Positions 1 to 8,736 of a DNA stretch of 64,000 nt are shown here, one piece after another. A program made the translations under genes and the position numbers. The notes under the pieces are model-generated. The model did no database searches. It saw nothing but the letters and a program-made list of their open reading frames with translations, and was not told the DNA's origin. Every line of letters begins with the position of its first letter. The first letter of the stretch is position 1. Source of the stretch: Enorma phocaeensis (GTDB lineage: Bacteria; Actinomycetota; Coriobacteriia; Coriobacteriales; Coriobacteriaceae); contig NZ_LT891970.1 in NCBI RefSeq assembly GCF_900186505.1, positions 356,451 through 420,450 of the forward strand, written 5' to 3'.

Positions 1-96
1 TTTCTGCCCCGCAAACCACAGGCCGGTGAGCGCGGATCCGTCGCTTGCCAACAACGCCTCTCCCAACGGAGAAGCATACGATACTGTGTATGTCAT
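1..96 (-). CDS. ogt: O6-alkylguanine-DNA alkyltransferase, N-terminal part (runs off left edge)
   Basis: Only the first 32 codons are present. The start ATG (complement of 94-96) follows a GGGAGGGG ribosome site on the minus strand. The peptide starts MTYTVSYASPLGEALLASDG and continues with TGLWFAGQK, the typical N-terminus of methylated-DNA-protein-cysteine methyltransferases (Ogt/MGMT), which transfer alkyl groups from O6-alkylguanine to a cysteine of the protein itself. The catalytic PCHR segment would lie outside the window, so activity cannot be judged. The identification rests on the SPLG...LTGLWF signature only. Confidence 0.72.
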   Translation of the reverse strand, partial: MTYTVSYASPLGEALLASDGSALTGLWFAGQK

Positions 97-129
97 AGCC
101 CCTCCCGTATAACGCGACACGCCAGCCGT

Positions 130-1416
130 TTACGCCTCCTGCCCCGCTTCCTCGGCCTCCTCCTTGCCGCCGGGCAGGATCAGGTTGAGCAGGATGCCCG
201 CCAGCGCCGAGGTGGCCATGCCGGGGAGCGTGTAGTCGCCGATGGGAATCGAGATGCCGGAGGTCTCCATGCCCACGCCCACGATGATGACGACGGACGC
301 GATCATGAGGTTGCGGTTGACGTCGAAGTCCACGCGGTTGGATACGAGCATGCGCAGGCCGTTGGAGGCGATAAGGCCGAAAAGCAAAAGGCACACGCCG
401 CCCATGACCGGGCTGGGGATAGATTGGATGAGTGCCGCCAGCTTGGGGCAGAAGCCTCCGATGACGAGCGCGAAGCCGCCGGCGTACCAGAAGATCTGCG
501 TCGAGTACACGCGCGTGACGCTCATGACGCCGATGTTCTCTGCGTACGTGGTGGTTGGAGGACCGCCCAAGAAGCCTGAGATCATGGTGGAGATGCCGTC
601 ACCGGCGAGCGAACGCGGCAGCATGTCGCGGTAGTCCTTGCCCACGATCTCGCCCACGGCGAGCAGGTGACCGATGTGCTCGATCACCACGACGATGGCC
701 ACGGGAGCCACGAGCGCGATGGCGCCCACGTCGAAGCGCGGAGCGGAGATGTTCGGCAGGCCGATCCAGGCAGCCTCGGCTACGGGTGCGAAATCAACGA
801 GCCCGAGCGGGATGGAGACCACATAGCCCACGATGATGGCTAGAAGCACCGGGATGGTGCCGAAGATGCCGCCCATACTGGAGAACACCACCGCCGCGAT
901 GAGCGTGATGGCGGCAACGATGGCACCCATGCCGTAGAAAGTCGCAGTGCCGTCCGGGAGGTCCTGCATGAAGGCCATGTCGACCGCTGTGGCGGAAAGG
1001 CCCACACCGATGACGACCATCACCGACGCCACGAGCACGGGCGGCAGCAGGCGGTCGATCCATCCGGTGCCGGCAAGCTTGATGATGCCGGCAACCGCCA
1101 GGAACACGAGGCCCGAGACCACGACACCAGACATGGCGGCGTCGAGCCCCTGCGTGGCGCCCACGGCGAGGATGGGGCTGATGAAGGCGAAGGAGCTCCC
1201 CAGATAGCTGGGAATCTTGTTACCCGTGACCAGCAGATAGCAAATGGTGCCGATGCCCGAGCACATGATGGCCACGTTGGGATCGAGCCCTGTGAGCACG
1301 GGCACGAGCACCGTCGATCCGAACATGCTCATCATGTGCTGGATGCCCAGCGGGATGGCGCGACCGACCGACACGCGGTCGTCGACGCCGATCACTTCTC
1401 GTTCGTGCTTGCTCAT
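130..1416 (-). CDS. uraA: Uracil permease, NCS2 family
   Basis: 428-residue membrane protein of the nucleobase:cation symporter-2 family, which imports uracil with protons for salvage. The start is set at MSKHERE, complement of 1414-1416, because a GAGGGGG ribosome site lies just upstream and the family N-terminus (RAIPLGIQHMMSMFGSTVLVP) begins here; the frame stays open further upstream but that part is not transporter-like. About 14 hydrophobic segments are visible. Family motifs include GLDPNVAIMCSGIGT near residues 45-60 and GGPPTTTYAENIGVMSVTRV around residue 285-305, the substrate-binding half-helix region. It is monocistronic here; ogt lies downstream on the same strand across about 30 bases, so read-through is possible. 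Length fits UraA/PyrP (about 430). Confidence 0.9.
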   Translation of the reverse strand: MSKHEREVIGVDDRVSVGRAIPLGIQHMMSMFGSTVLVPVLTGLDPNVAIMCSGIGTICYLLVTGNKIPSYLGSSFAFISPILAVGATQGLDAAMSGVVVSGLVFLAVAGIIKLAGTGWIDRLLPPVLVASVMVVIGVGLSATAVDMAFMQDLPDGTATFYGMGAIVAAITLIAAVVFSSMGGIFGTIPVLLAIIVGYVVSIPLGLVDFAPVAEAAWIGLPNISAPRFDVGAIALVAPVAIVVVIEHIGHLLAVGEIVGKDYRDMLPRSLAGDGISTMISGFLGGPPTTTYAENIGVMSVTRVYSTQIFWYAGGFALVIGGFCPKLAALIQSIPSPVMGGVCLLLFGLIASNGLRMLVSNRVDFDVNRNLMIASVVIIVGVGMETSGISIPIGDYTLPGMATSALAGILLNLILPGGKEEAEEAGQEA

Positions 1417-1648
1417 GCGGCCCCCTCGTTCGCCGTTTGCCTCGGTGCGCAGCGCGCTGTGGCTATTCTCGCATATACGCGGCGAGGGGAGGAGCTGAGC
1501 GTGCAGTCGAACTACGTGCGGTAACGTTCTGAGGCCCCTCAGATTCCGGAACAATATGGCGCTTCCTGTCAGCAATGAAGCGAGGACTGACTCCCCACGC
1601 GCCACCCGTCTATACTTTTGCCGGAATACACCTTGGGAGGCGACGCGT

Positions 1649-2155
1649 ATGAAGACCCTATATCTCATCGGCGGCACCATGGGCGTGGGCAAGTCCACGG
1701 TCGCCCGGCACCTGCGCGACGAGCTTCCTGCTGCCGTGATGCTCGACGGCGATTGGTGCTGGGACGCGCGGCCCTTCACCGTGAACGACGAGACCCGCAC
1801 CATGGTACTCGACAACATCTGCCACGTGCTCGGCAACTTCCTACGCTGCAGCGCCTACGAGAACATCGTGTTCTGCTGGGTGATGCACGAGCAGGCCATT
1901 ATCGACGAGATCCTTGGGCGCTTGCCCCTTACCGAAACCGGGCGTCAGATTGTTAGCGTGTCGCTCACGTGTGCGGAAGATGAGCTGCGGGCGCGGTTGG
2001 AACACGACATTGCGGCTGGCGTGCGCGAGGGCGACGTGGTGGAGCGGAGCGTCGCGCGGCTACCCCTGTACCCTGCCTTGAGCAATGAGCTCATTGATAC
2101 CACGGGGCGAGCGCCGAAGGAGGTTGTCGACGCTATCTTGGCGCTGGCACGCTGA
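1649..2155 (+). CDS. Small P-loop kinase-like ATPase
   Basis: 168 residues. A Walker A motif GGTMGVGKST sits at residues 8-17, followed by a DGD segment (LDGDWCWDARPF) like the substrate-binding region of small nucleoside/shikimate-type kinases. A late Arg-rich stretch (RARLEHDIAAGVREGDVVERS) could form a lid. The start is ATG 1649, eight bases after GGGAGG; the open frame extends upstream to 1556 without a ribosome site. Likely a cytosolic phosphotransferase of the AAA_33/AAA_17 class; the substrate is unknown. It is transcribed divergently from uraA and has no obvious operon partner. Confidence 0.75.
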   Translation: MKTLYLIGGTMGVGKSTVARHLRDELPAAVMLDGDWCWDARPFTVNDETRTMVLDNICHVLGNFLRCSAYENIVFCWVMHEQAIIDEILGRLPLTETGRQIVSVSLTCAEDELRARLEHDIAAGVREGDVVERSVARLPLYPALSNELIDTTGRAPKEVVDAILALAR

Positions 2156-2178
2156 CGACATGTCTGCAGCAGAAGGCG

Positions 2179-2421
2179 ATGCTGGATGTATATCGCGCCG
2201 TCGACTGCGTCACGAACGAGCTGTTCAGCTTCCACGCAAATCCCAACCCGGCCTGCCCTGTGGGAGGCAACGTCCACGCCGTCGTCGACAGCGAGCTCAT
2301 CGCTGCCCAGAACGCGCTCGAGAGCCGGCTGGCGCAAACAACGTTGGCAGATCTATCCAACCGATTGGAATCGATGCTCTCCCAGCAAGCTCAAGATGGC
2401 GAGGGAGGGCATGATCTCTAG
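2179..2421 (+). CDS. Hypothetical small protein, possibly a gene remnant
   Basis: 80 residues starting MLDVYRAVDCVTNELFSFHA, with a C-terminal helix rich in Ala, Gln and Leu (AAQNALESRLAQTTLADLSN). The composition looks protein-like and the frame stays open upstream to overlap the end of the kinase gene, but no convincing ribosome site precedes the ATG. It could be a downstream partner of the kinase gene or the tail of a degraded gene. I do not recognise the family. Confidence 0.3.
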   Translation: MLDVYRAVDCVTNELFSFHANPNPACPVGGNVHAVVDSELIAAQNALESRLAQTTLADLSNRLESMLSQQAQDGEGGHDL

Positions 2422-2495
2422 CAATCAGCCCTCCCCCATCGCGCGACCAGGCGCCTCGCCCGCGTGTAATTGAGGATCGTTCCGGCGTGCGATAG

Positions 2496-2518
2496 AAAAG
2501 CGCCCCCGGTGGAGGCGC
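2496..2518 (-). terminator. Rho-independent terminator of the BSH/MFS unit
   Basis: Read on the minus strand, GCGCC and GGCGC arms enclose a short loop and are followed by TTTTCT. It lies about 50 bases past the stop codon of the MFS transporter gene, so it should end transcripts coming from the bile salt hydrolase and transporter genes. Confidence 0.7.
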
Positions 2519-2565
2519 CTCTCGCAACGATTGGACGGGCTGTCGCATGCACTAAGCAGCTACGC

Positions 2566-4374
2566 TCATCGGGAGCGCCCGCCCTTCGCAACATGGACCT
2601 TTGTGCGATTGCTGCCACTATGCCCGCTGTTGCCCTCGCCCCGGATGGCCGGAGTGGTGATGAGCCCTGCCAGCACCACGGCCGCGCCCACCGCATAGGC
2701 CAGGCGCACCGCGTCGAGGCGCGCTGCGGACTCGATCGATACGAGCTCCTTGCGCTCGGCATCGGTCATGGAGATGCCCGCTATCTCATCCTCGAAGGTG
2801 CGGTTGCTGCCCAGGTCGATGCTCACGTTCCCAAGCGCGTCAGACACCTGGGGCGAGATGGAGGAATCGGATGCGGCGCGACTGCGCACCGTACCGGTGA
2901 TTCCAAAGATCAGCACGGCGCCCAGCAGCGCTACACCGAGCGCCTGGCCCACGTTGCGCATCGTGCTTTGGATGCCGCCCGATTGCGAGGCCTCACGCTC
3001 GGGAAGTGCCATCGCCACCACGTTGCTCGCATGCGAGGAGACCGTGCCCGCTCCCACACCCGCCATGAAGGCTCCCAGGTACACGAGCGGCGTGCTGGAG
3101 CCGTTCTCGGTAACGGAGAGCGCCATAATGCCGAGCGCGGCAGCCATGGCCACGTAACCCGCCTGGATCACGCGGCGCGGGCTAGCGTGCGGCATGAACT
3201 TGGGAATGCCGAGGGCCAAGGCGAAGGTGGGAACGCCGGTAACGATCGAGATGGTTCCCACTGCGACGGGCGACCATCCGGCCACGAGCTGCAGGTAAGG
3301 CGCCATGAGGATGGACTGAGCACCCATGAAGAAAAACGTGAGGGCACAGGCCACGAGGCCGGCGCGCACCTGGGGATCGGTGAGGAACGCGCTCGGCAGC
3401 ACCGCGATGCCGCCCCGCGCCTCGACGCGCCGCTCGTATGCCACGAGAACGCCGAGCACCACGATGCCCGCGACGACCATGGGAAGCGCCGGCGAGATGC
3501 CGAGGATGGCGAAGGGAGCGCCCGAGAGCGGTGCGATAAGGCCCCACGACGAGATGCCCGAAAGCCCGATGAGCATGAGGAACAGGCCGGATGCGGCAAG
3601 GGCGACGCCCACGCCGTCGAACCCGGACCGCTCGCGCGGCTGCTCGATAGCAGGCAGGGAGAACGACGCGGCGAATACGAGTGCGAAGTAGCCCGCAAGC
3701 ACGAGGAAGGTGACGTGCATGCCGGATACCTGCATGACCATGCCGAGCGCGAGCGGCAGCAGCGCAGAGAGACCCGATGCCGCCCCGATGGCCCCGAACG
3801 CGATCACACGGTCGTGCCCCTGATAGATGAGCGGGATGAGCCCTAAGACCGATGGGATCATGAAGCTTGCGCCAAGCCCCACGAGCACGCGACCTCCCCA
3901 GATGAAAACGTTCATGCTGGGTGCCAGGGCAAGCACAACCTCGCCGAGGGCGCACAGCAGAATGCCGCCGCGGAAGGTCTTCTTCCAGCCGACCATGGTG
4001 CCGGCAAGGCCGCCTGCAATCATGAACGCGCCGCCTACGAGCGGGTAGATCATGTTGGCGAGCTGGATCTGGGCCGTAGTGGCTCCAAGGTCGCTTGTGA
4101 GCGACGCCGTGGCCAGCGAGAGCGCCCCGTTATCACCGGTGGCACCCATCTGCGCAAGGATGAGGACGATGATGGGCAGAAGCAGGAACCGCGAGGCGGA
4201 GGGAGCAGATGCCTGCTTCGAAGGCCCATGCCTCGCCTCCTTCGTAGCCAAGTTCGATGCAGGGACGGCGTTTGCCAAAACGGGGGCGCCGCCCACGCCT
4301 GCCGCCGGCGCACCGGCTGCAGCGCAAACGGGTCCAACGGGCCGCGAGGCCCGCGATTGCTGAGTGGTATTCAC
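2566..4374 (-). CDS. MFS transporter, drug:H+ antiporter-like, next to bile salt hydrolase
   Basis: 602 residues. The N-terminal 80 or so are Ala/Pro-rich and probably cytoplasmic; after residue 80 the protein becomes strongly hydrophobic, with about 14 potential membrane segments as in DHA2-type exporters. MFS features include the loop GLAGTMVGWKKTFRGG (motif A-like) and GGRVLVGLGASFMIPSVLGL (motif C-like). The GTG start (complement of 4372-4374, protein VNTTQQSR) is chosen because GAAAGG sits seven bases upstream. The gene lies 126 bases downstream of the bile salt hydrolase on the same strand and shares its terminator. Linked BSH/MFS pairs are known in gut bacteria, so export or import of bile acids or a hydrolysis product is a reasonable inference, not shown. 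Confidence 0.82.
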   Translation of the reverse strand: MNTTQQSRASRPVGPVCAAAGAPAAGVGGAPVLANAVPASNLATKEARHGPSKQASAPSASRFLLLPIIVLILAQMGATGDNGALSLATASLTSDLGATTAQIQLANMIYPLVGGAFMIAGGLAGTMVGWKKTFRGGILLCALGEVVLALAPSMNVFIWGGRVLVGLGASFMIPSVLGLIPLIYQGHDRVIAFGAIGAASGLSALLPLALGMVMQVSGMHVTFLVLAGYFALVFAASFSLPAIEQPRERSGFDGVGVALAASGLFLMLIGLSGISSWGLIAPLSGAPFAILGISPALPMVVAGIVVLGVLVAYERRVEARGGIAVLPSAFLTDPQVRAGLVACALTFFFMGAQSILMAPYLQLVAGWSPVAVGTISIVTGVPTFALALGIPKFMPHASPRRVIQAGYVAMAAALGIMALSVTENGSSTPLVYLGAFMAGVGAGTVSSHASNVVAMALPEREASQSGGIQSTMRNVGQALGVALLGAVLIFGITGTVRSRAASDSSISPQVSDALGNVSIDLGSNRTFEDEIAGISMTDAERKELVSIESAARLDAVRLAYAVGAAVVLAGLITTPAIRGEGNSGHSGSNRTKVHVAKGGRSR

Positions 4375-4499
4375 GTGAGTGCCTTTCAGAGAGGAGGCTG
4401 ATGATGAACGTTGACGCCAGAGGCCCCGCCCGCATCGCCATCTGAGAGAGGCGCATCGGGCGGGCGCGAACGACGTGAACGGAATGCGATGGGCGCGGC

Positions 4500-5474
4500 T
4501 TATGCCGCCGGGGCGAAGAAGGGCTCGGTTCCACCTAGATCGCATGCGGAAAGCGGATACGCGCGAATCTGCGGCTCATCGTAGGTAGCGTGATAGTACG
4601 TGAGCGTCGCAGCCGAGAAGCAGCTCGTGTACAGGGTGATCTCGGAAGAGCCGTCCGCCATGAGAGCAGCGCCCAAAGGAACGGCGACCGAGCCGAGGGT
4701 GCGGAAAAGCCGCATGACGTTCGCCTCTTCGGACTCTTGCGCAGGATAATGGCTGTTCACGAACGCTGCCTTCACAAAGCGCGCGGGGCCGCTGTAGTCG
4801 CCAGGAATCCCCTGCATGCCCATGCCCGATCCGAAGGGCGCAAGCTGCGCCTTCCCCCACGTTGCCGTTGCGGGCTCGTAATTGGTGAGGCCCAGGTAGT
4901 TGCGAAGGTTCGTGCGCTGCCAGCCAAAATCGGGCTCATTGGTGAGCACGTCGGCATCGTTCTCCCACACCTTGAGACCGCCTTCGAGGCACTCGACCAC
5001 GATGCTGCCCGTGGCGTCAGCGACAATCCAGTGCAGGTTCGCAACGGGAAGGTCGGGCGAGACGGGCTTGGCCACAACGACGGTATGAGCGAGAATGCCG
5101 CGCACCTCGTCGAGCGAGGAGAAGTTGCGCGCGATCCAGAAGGGGAATTCGTACGCGGCGACGTTCACCGCACCCGGCTGGCTGCTGGCGTTGGCGGCAT
5201 AGCGCGCGCTCTGCGGGAAGTTGAGACCCGCAACGGCGAGACCGGCGTCGTTGCCGCAATCGAAGTAGAGTGGGACGCCGCCCGCCACGATTCCCATGCC
5301 GATCACCGCATGGGCGTGCGCGCTATCGAGGTCGCCGGGGCGCTCGAAAGCGGCGGGCACCTCGGCAGCAGGGGGCGTCACCACCACGCGCTCGCCATAG
5401 CCTTGAGTCCAATCGAGGTTCCGGCCGAAATACATGGAACCTGAGGTGCCGGTAAAGCGGATGCCCGTGCACAT
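4500..5474 (-). CDS. bsh: Bile salt hydrolase / choloylglycine hydrolase
   Basis: 324 residues, the usual length for the Ntn-hydrolase choloylglycine hydrolase family. The start Met precedes Cys2, the nucleophile exposed when Met is removed. The other active-site residues are in place: Arg18, Asp21, Asn85 (in GLNFP), Asn179 (in LTNEPDF) and Arg232 (in GPARF), equivalent to the Clostridium perfringens set C2/R18/D21/N82/N175/R228. Expected reaction: hydrolysis of glycine- or taurine-conjugated bile acids; penicillin V acylase activity is the family alternative, but the conserved NxEPDFxxQ context favours BSH. An AAAGGGGG ribosome site precedes the ATG. An IS110 element starts about 70 bases upstream, so the native promoter may be displaced. 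Confidence 0.9.
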   Translation of the reverse strand: MCTGIRFTGTSGSMYFGRNLDWTQGYGERVVVTPPAAEVPAAFERPGDLDSAHAHAVIGMGIVAGGVPLYFDCGNDAGLAVAGLNFPQSARYAANASSQPGAVNVAAYEFPFWIARNFSSLDEVRGILAHTVVVAKPVSPDLPVANLHWIVADATGSIVVECLEGGLKVWENDADVLTNEPDFGWQRTNLRNYLGLTNYEPATATWGKAQLAPFGSGMGMQGIPGDYSGPARFVKAAFVNSHYPAQESEEANVMRLFRTLGSVAVPLGAALMADGSSEITLYTSCFSAATLTYYHATYDEPQIRAYPLSACDLGGTEPFFAPAA

Positions 5475-5545
5475 GGGCCCGCCCCCTTTCTTGCCCGAGG
5501 CAACACCTCGGGTCGAAGCGATAGATACTTCTCTTCTGCCCGCAA

Positions 5546-5831
5546 CCCATTACAGTTTGAGAAGTAGTTAGCCCAATCGCTTAAGCCATCCGCTTAGACG
5601 GTCGGACTACGATTGACATATGTCCCGAGGGACTGCCGATCGGGCGCCCGCGGACGGCCTTATGCCCCTGCCCCTTGAGGGCCCGGGGGGTGTTGCCGAC
5701 GCGGGCGCCGCTGCTTCTGACGACTAATAGGAAACTGCCGGGCTCCTCCGACCAAAGAGCGCCACGGCCAGGTAATGTGGGTGTCGCGCGAGGCAGCATT
5801 CCGATCGACCGACGATTGGAAGGATACCATC
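5546..5831 (+). ncRNA. Candidate bridge-RNA region of the IS110 left end (copy 1)
   Basis: The 286 bases before the transposase start are non-coding, identical as far as read in all three copies, and contain several GC-rich self-complementary stretches (for example around 5630-5680). IS110-group elements are known to encode a bridge (seek) RNA in such a long left end that guides target choice. Location and length fit; the RNA boundaries and guide loops were not resolved by eye. Equivalent regions are 10274-10559 and 44473-44758 (minus). Confidence 0.45.
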
Positions 5832-6995
5832 ATGCTGACCGAAGCCACCGCCTGCCCTGCCGTAATAGGCCTCGACGTCGGGAAGTTCTCCCATTGGGCG
5901 TGCCACGTGACCAGGCAGGGCGAGATCCTCGCCAGCGGCCCCGTGGCCAACACCGAGCATGACCTGGACAGCCTGTTCGCCCGAGTGGATGCAGGGACGC
6001 TGGTCGTCGTCGACCAAGTGCGCAACATCGGGTCGCTGGCGATATCGAGGGCAAGGCTGGCCGGGCTGCCCGTCGCCTACCTGCCGGGAATCGCCGCCCA
6101 CGGAGCTGCCAAGCTGTTCGCGGGCGACGCCAAGACCGACGAGCGCGACGCCGCGGTCATAGCCAAGACGGCGCTCGGCATCCCGGATTCGCTGCTGCCC
6201 GTGCCAAGGCGCGACGAGAGGCTCGAGGCCGCAAGGTCGATGGCGGCGCAGAGGAACCACATGGTCACCTGCTCCACCCGTGACAAGAACAGGCTCAGGA
6301 GCATACTCCTGGAAAGCTGCCCCGCGTTCGAGGCGCTGGCCGACCTGGCCGATCCCCATTGGCTGAAGATGATGGAGTCCCTGGGCGGCCCCTGGGGCAT
6401 CCTGGATGCCGGCAAGCCTGCCGTCGGCGCCGTGACCCGCGGCGCGAACAGGGCGCGCATCGACGCCGCGCTGGCGGCGATATCGTCGTCGACGCGCCCG
6501 TCCGAATACCAGGTCATGGCAGAGAACCCGCAGGTCAGGATGCTTGCCAGGCGTATCAGGGAGTCCGCCGAGGAAGCCGCAAGGCTCGACACGGAGATAA
6601 CGGCGCTGCTCGTCGAGGACGGCACTTACGAATGCCTGCTGACCATCCCAGGAATCGGCCCAAGGACCGCATCGGAGCTGGTGATAAGCATCGACATCGA
6701 CGACTTCCCCGACCACGACCACCTCGCATCGTATTGCGGAATCGCTCCCAGGAACCGCCAGTCAGGCAAGTCGATATCGTCGGTGAGCGCCTCGCGCCAG
6801 GGAAACAAGAGGCTGAAAAACCTGCTCATCTTCTCCTGCAACTCGCTTAGCAGGAGCAGGGGCCGGTTCGGCGACTACTACCGCAAATGCAGGGATCGCG
6901 GCATGTGCCACGGAGAGGCATTGAAGGCGGTCGCCAGGAAGAGGATGAAGGTGATCTACGCGATCATGAGGGACAAGGTCCCGTACTCGGCCTAG
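5832..6995 (+). CDS. IS110-family transposase (copy 1)
   Basis: 387 residues from ATG 5832, which follows GAAGGA; the open frame extends upstream to 5775 without a ribosome site. N-terminal RuvC-like DEDD domain: Asp15 in IGLDVGK and the acidic motif KTDERDA about 120 residues later. C-terminal Transposase_20 domain: LLTIPGIGPRTASELVISI, YCGIAPRNRQSGKS and the serine segment SSVSASRQGNKRLK that contains the candidate catalytic serine. Intact and identical to the copies at 10560 and 43309, so recent spread is likely. Confidence 0.93.
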   Translation: MLTEATACPAVIGLDVGKFSHWACHVTRQGEILASGPVANTEHDLDSLFARVDAGTLVVVDQVRNIGSLAISRARLAGLPVAYLPGIAAHGAAKLFAGDAKTDERDAAVIAKTALGIPDSLLPVPRRDERLEAARSMAAQRNHMVTCSTRDKNRLRSILLESCPAFEALADLADPHWLKMMESLGGPWGILDAGKPAVGAVTRGANRARIDAALAAISSSTRPSEYQVMAENPQVRMLARRIRESAEEAARLDTEITALLVEDGTYECLLTIPGIGPRTASELVISIDIDDFPDHDHLASYCGIAPRNRQSGKSISSVSASRQGNKRLKNLLIFSCNSLSRSRGRFGDYYRKCRDRGMCHGEALKAVARKRMKVIYAIMRDKVPYSA

Positions 6996-7015
6996 CTAGC
7001 CAGAGCCATAGAAAA

Positions 7016-7042
7016 ACGCCAGCCCGACAAGGGCTGGCGTCA
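7016..7042 (+). terminator. Hairpin after the IS110 transposase
   Basis: ACGCCAGCCC and GGGCTGGCGT form a perfect 10-bp stem with a 5-base loop just after the transposase stop. No T run follows, but A residues precede it, so it could act as a terminator in the opposite direction. The same hairpin is in the other two copies. Confidence 0.5.
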
Positions 7043-7066
7043 GCATGCTCGAAAGCAGTGATCTTT

Positions 7067-8736
7067 GGGACTGCGGTGGGAATCCTGGACCAAATCCATC
7101 CTATGCGACTAGTCCCAAATCCCTTCGGTACTGCATGGGGCTCTTGTAATCCAGGTCGCTCTTGATCCTGATGTCACGATACCATCTCAGATACGCGTCG
7201 AGCATGGTGATGAACTCCTCGATTGTAACCCCATCCCAGTCGCGTCCGTAAAAAAATTCCACCTTGAGCCTTCCGAAGAAGCCCTCGCACCTCGCGTTGT
7301 CGGGGCTGCAGCCCTTCCTCGACATCGATCTGACCAGGCCGTTCTCTTCGCATATCTTTATCCAGCCTGGCCAGCGATAATGACCGCCTCTATCCGAATG
7401 CACGGCCGGGTGGTCGCCCTCGTCGAGCCACTCACACGCTCCGAGCAGCGAGGAGTTCGCCATCTCGGCATCGGGAGACGTGGAGATCGACCAGCTCAGC
7501 GGCATTCCGTCGAAACAGTCGACGATTGGCGAGAGATAGGCCTTGCCGGCGGGGATGCGGAACTCGGTGACGTCCGTTATCCATGTCTCGTTCGGGCTGT
7601 CGGCGCGGAAGTGGTGCTTTCCCCGCTCGTCTAGCAGTAGGTTCGGAGGCGCTGCGGACGTCTCGCCCTCGTAGGAGCTGTAGCGCCGCTTCTTCTTGGC
7701 GGCGCATGCGACCAGGTTCTCCTCGGCCATAATGGCACGCACGGTCCACTCGCCGACTCGGCTCTCAGATCCAGACCCGGCGTTGACCTCGGCGACGATG
7801 CGCCTGTAGCCGTAGGTGCCGCCGCTGGATTCGAACGCCGCTATTACCGCCTCCCTGGCGGACGCGTGTTCCTCGGTCTCGCCTTTGAGCTGCACGTTCC
7901 TCGCGTACTCGTAGCTGCTCTTGGCCATGCCCACCACGGGGAGCAGCTCGCAGAGCTTATACTTGGTCCTCAGCGCCGTCACCATCGCCGCCTTCTCCGC
8001 GTTGGCCAGGCGGTCCGGGTCGGCGCCCGGGTCTTTTTTTACTATCTCGAGGGTCGCCTGGCGTACGTCGAGCTCAAGCTGCACCTTTCTGAGCTGCATC
8101 TTCGCCTCTCGCAGCATATCTTGAAGCTGCTCGATGTCATCGGGCAGGTCGTCGAACTCCTTGCTCACGGGTTCTCCCTTCTTCTCGGGTCCCCCGTTAT
8201 TATCGCCCATCATCTCCCTGCGCCAGAAGTAGGGTGCGGTCCTCGACACGCCGTGACGCTCGGCTATCACCGCGGCGGGCCCAGTCCTCGCCTCCAGCTC
8301 CGCCACCACCTGCACCTTCTTCTCGATTGGAATCGGCGGCGTCTTTGGGTTCGGGCCCCTATACTTGCGCTGCCCGGGCGCTATCTCGTCGATCCAGTCG
8401 CCGAGCACCTCGCGGCTCTTGGGATATCCCAGCGCCCTCATCGTCCTCACCAGGCTCTTTCCATGCTCGAGGTAGTGCTCGACGGCGCGCTGCTTCATCT
8501 CTGCGGTGTACCTCGGATCGGTGGCGAACTTGCTCTCGGGCACCTCACCGGTTTTCTTGTACTCGTTCCACCAGTTACGCAGGCAGGCTCTCGTCGGATA
8601 TCCTAACTCTGCGACGGTGTCGGCGTAGCTATGGTCGAATTTGATGAAGGTCTCTATCGCGCGCTTCCTCTGCCCCTGGCTGTACATGCGGTTCTCCTCC
8701 TGTCCCGCCTTGGTCCAGGATTCCCACCGCAGTCCC
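7067..8736 (-). mobile_element. IS3-family element copy A (1670 bp) nested in IS110 copy 1
   Basis: The ends are perfect 27-bp inverted repeats beginning GGGACTGCGGTGGGAATCC. The element is flanked by TTT at 7064-7066 and 8737-8739, a 3-base target duplication as expected for IS3-family transposition. Removing the element and one TTT restores the IS110 tail exactly as in the uninterrupted copy at 11790-11800. Copy B at 41567-43236 has the same length and one noticed base difference in the transposase gene. Confidence 0.93.
7101..8687 (-). CDS. IS3-family transposase, single open frame (copy A)
   Basis: 528 residues from ATG at 8685-8687, preceded by AGGAGG. The N-terminal third has two helix-turn-helix-like segments (YADTVAELGYPTRACLRNWW; VAELEARTGPAAVIAERHGV), then a coiled-coil-like region (DIEQLQDMLREAKMQLRKVQ), an HTH_21-like region and a C-terminal DDE integrase domain with Asp in TWITDVTEF, Asp in VHSDRGGHY and Glu in ARCEGFFGRLKVE. 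Most IS3 elements need a frameshift to join OrfA and OrfB; here both are one frame. Differs from copy B by Ile/Met in the E[I/M]VKKD segment. Confidence 0.93.
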   Translation of the reverse strand: MYSQGQRKRAIETFIKFDHSYADTVAELGYPTRACLRNWWNEYKKTGEVPESKFATDPRYTAEMKQRAVEHYLEHGKSLVRTMRALGYPKSREVLGDWIDEIAPGQRKYRGPNPKTPPIPIEKKVQVVAELEARTGPAAVIAERHGVSRTAPYFWRREMMGDNNGGPEKKGEPVSKEFDDLPDDIEQLQDMLREAKMQLRKVQLELDVRQATLEIVKKDPGADPDRLANAEKAAMVTALRTKYKLCELLPVVGMAKSSYEYARNVQLKGETEEHASAREAVIAAFESSGGTYGYRRIVAEVNAGSGSESRVGEWTVRAIMAEENLVACAAKKKRRYSSYEGETSAAPPNLLLDERGKHHFRADSPNETWITDVTEFRIPAGKAYLSPIVDCFDGMPLSWSISTSPDAEMANSSLLGACEWLDEGDHPAVHSDRGGHYRWPGWIKICEENGLVRSMSRKGCSPDNARCEGFFGRLKVEFFYGRDWDGVTIEEFITMLDAYLRWYRDIRIKSDLDYKSPMQYRRDLGLVA

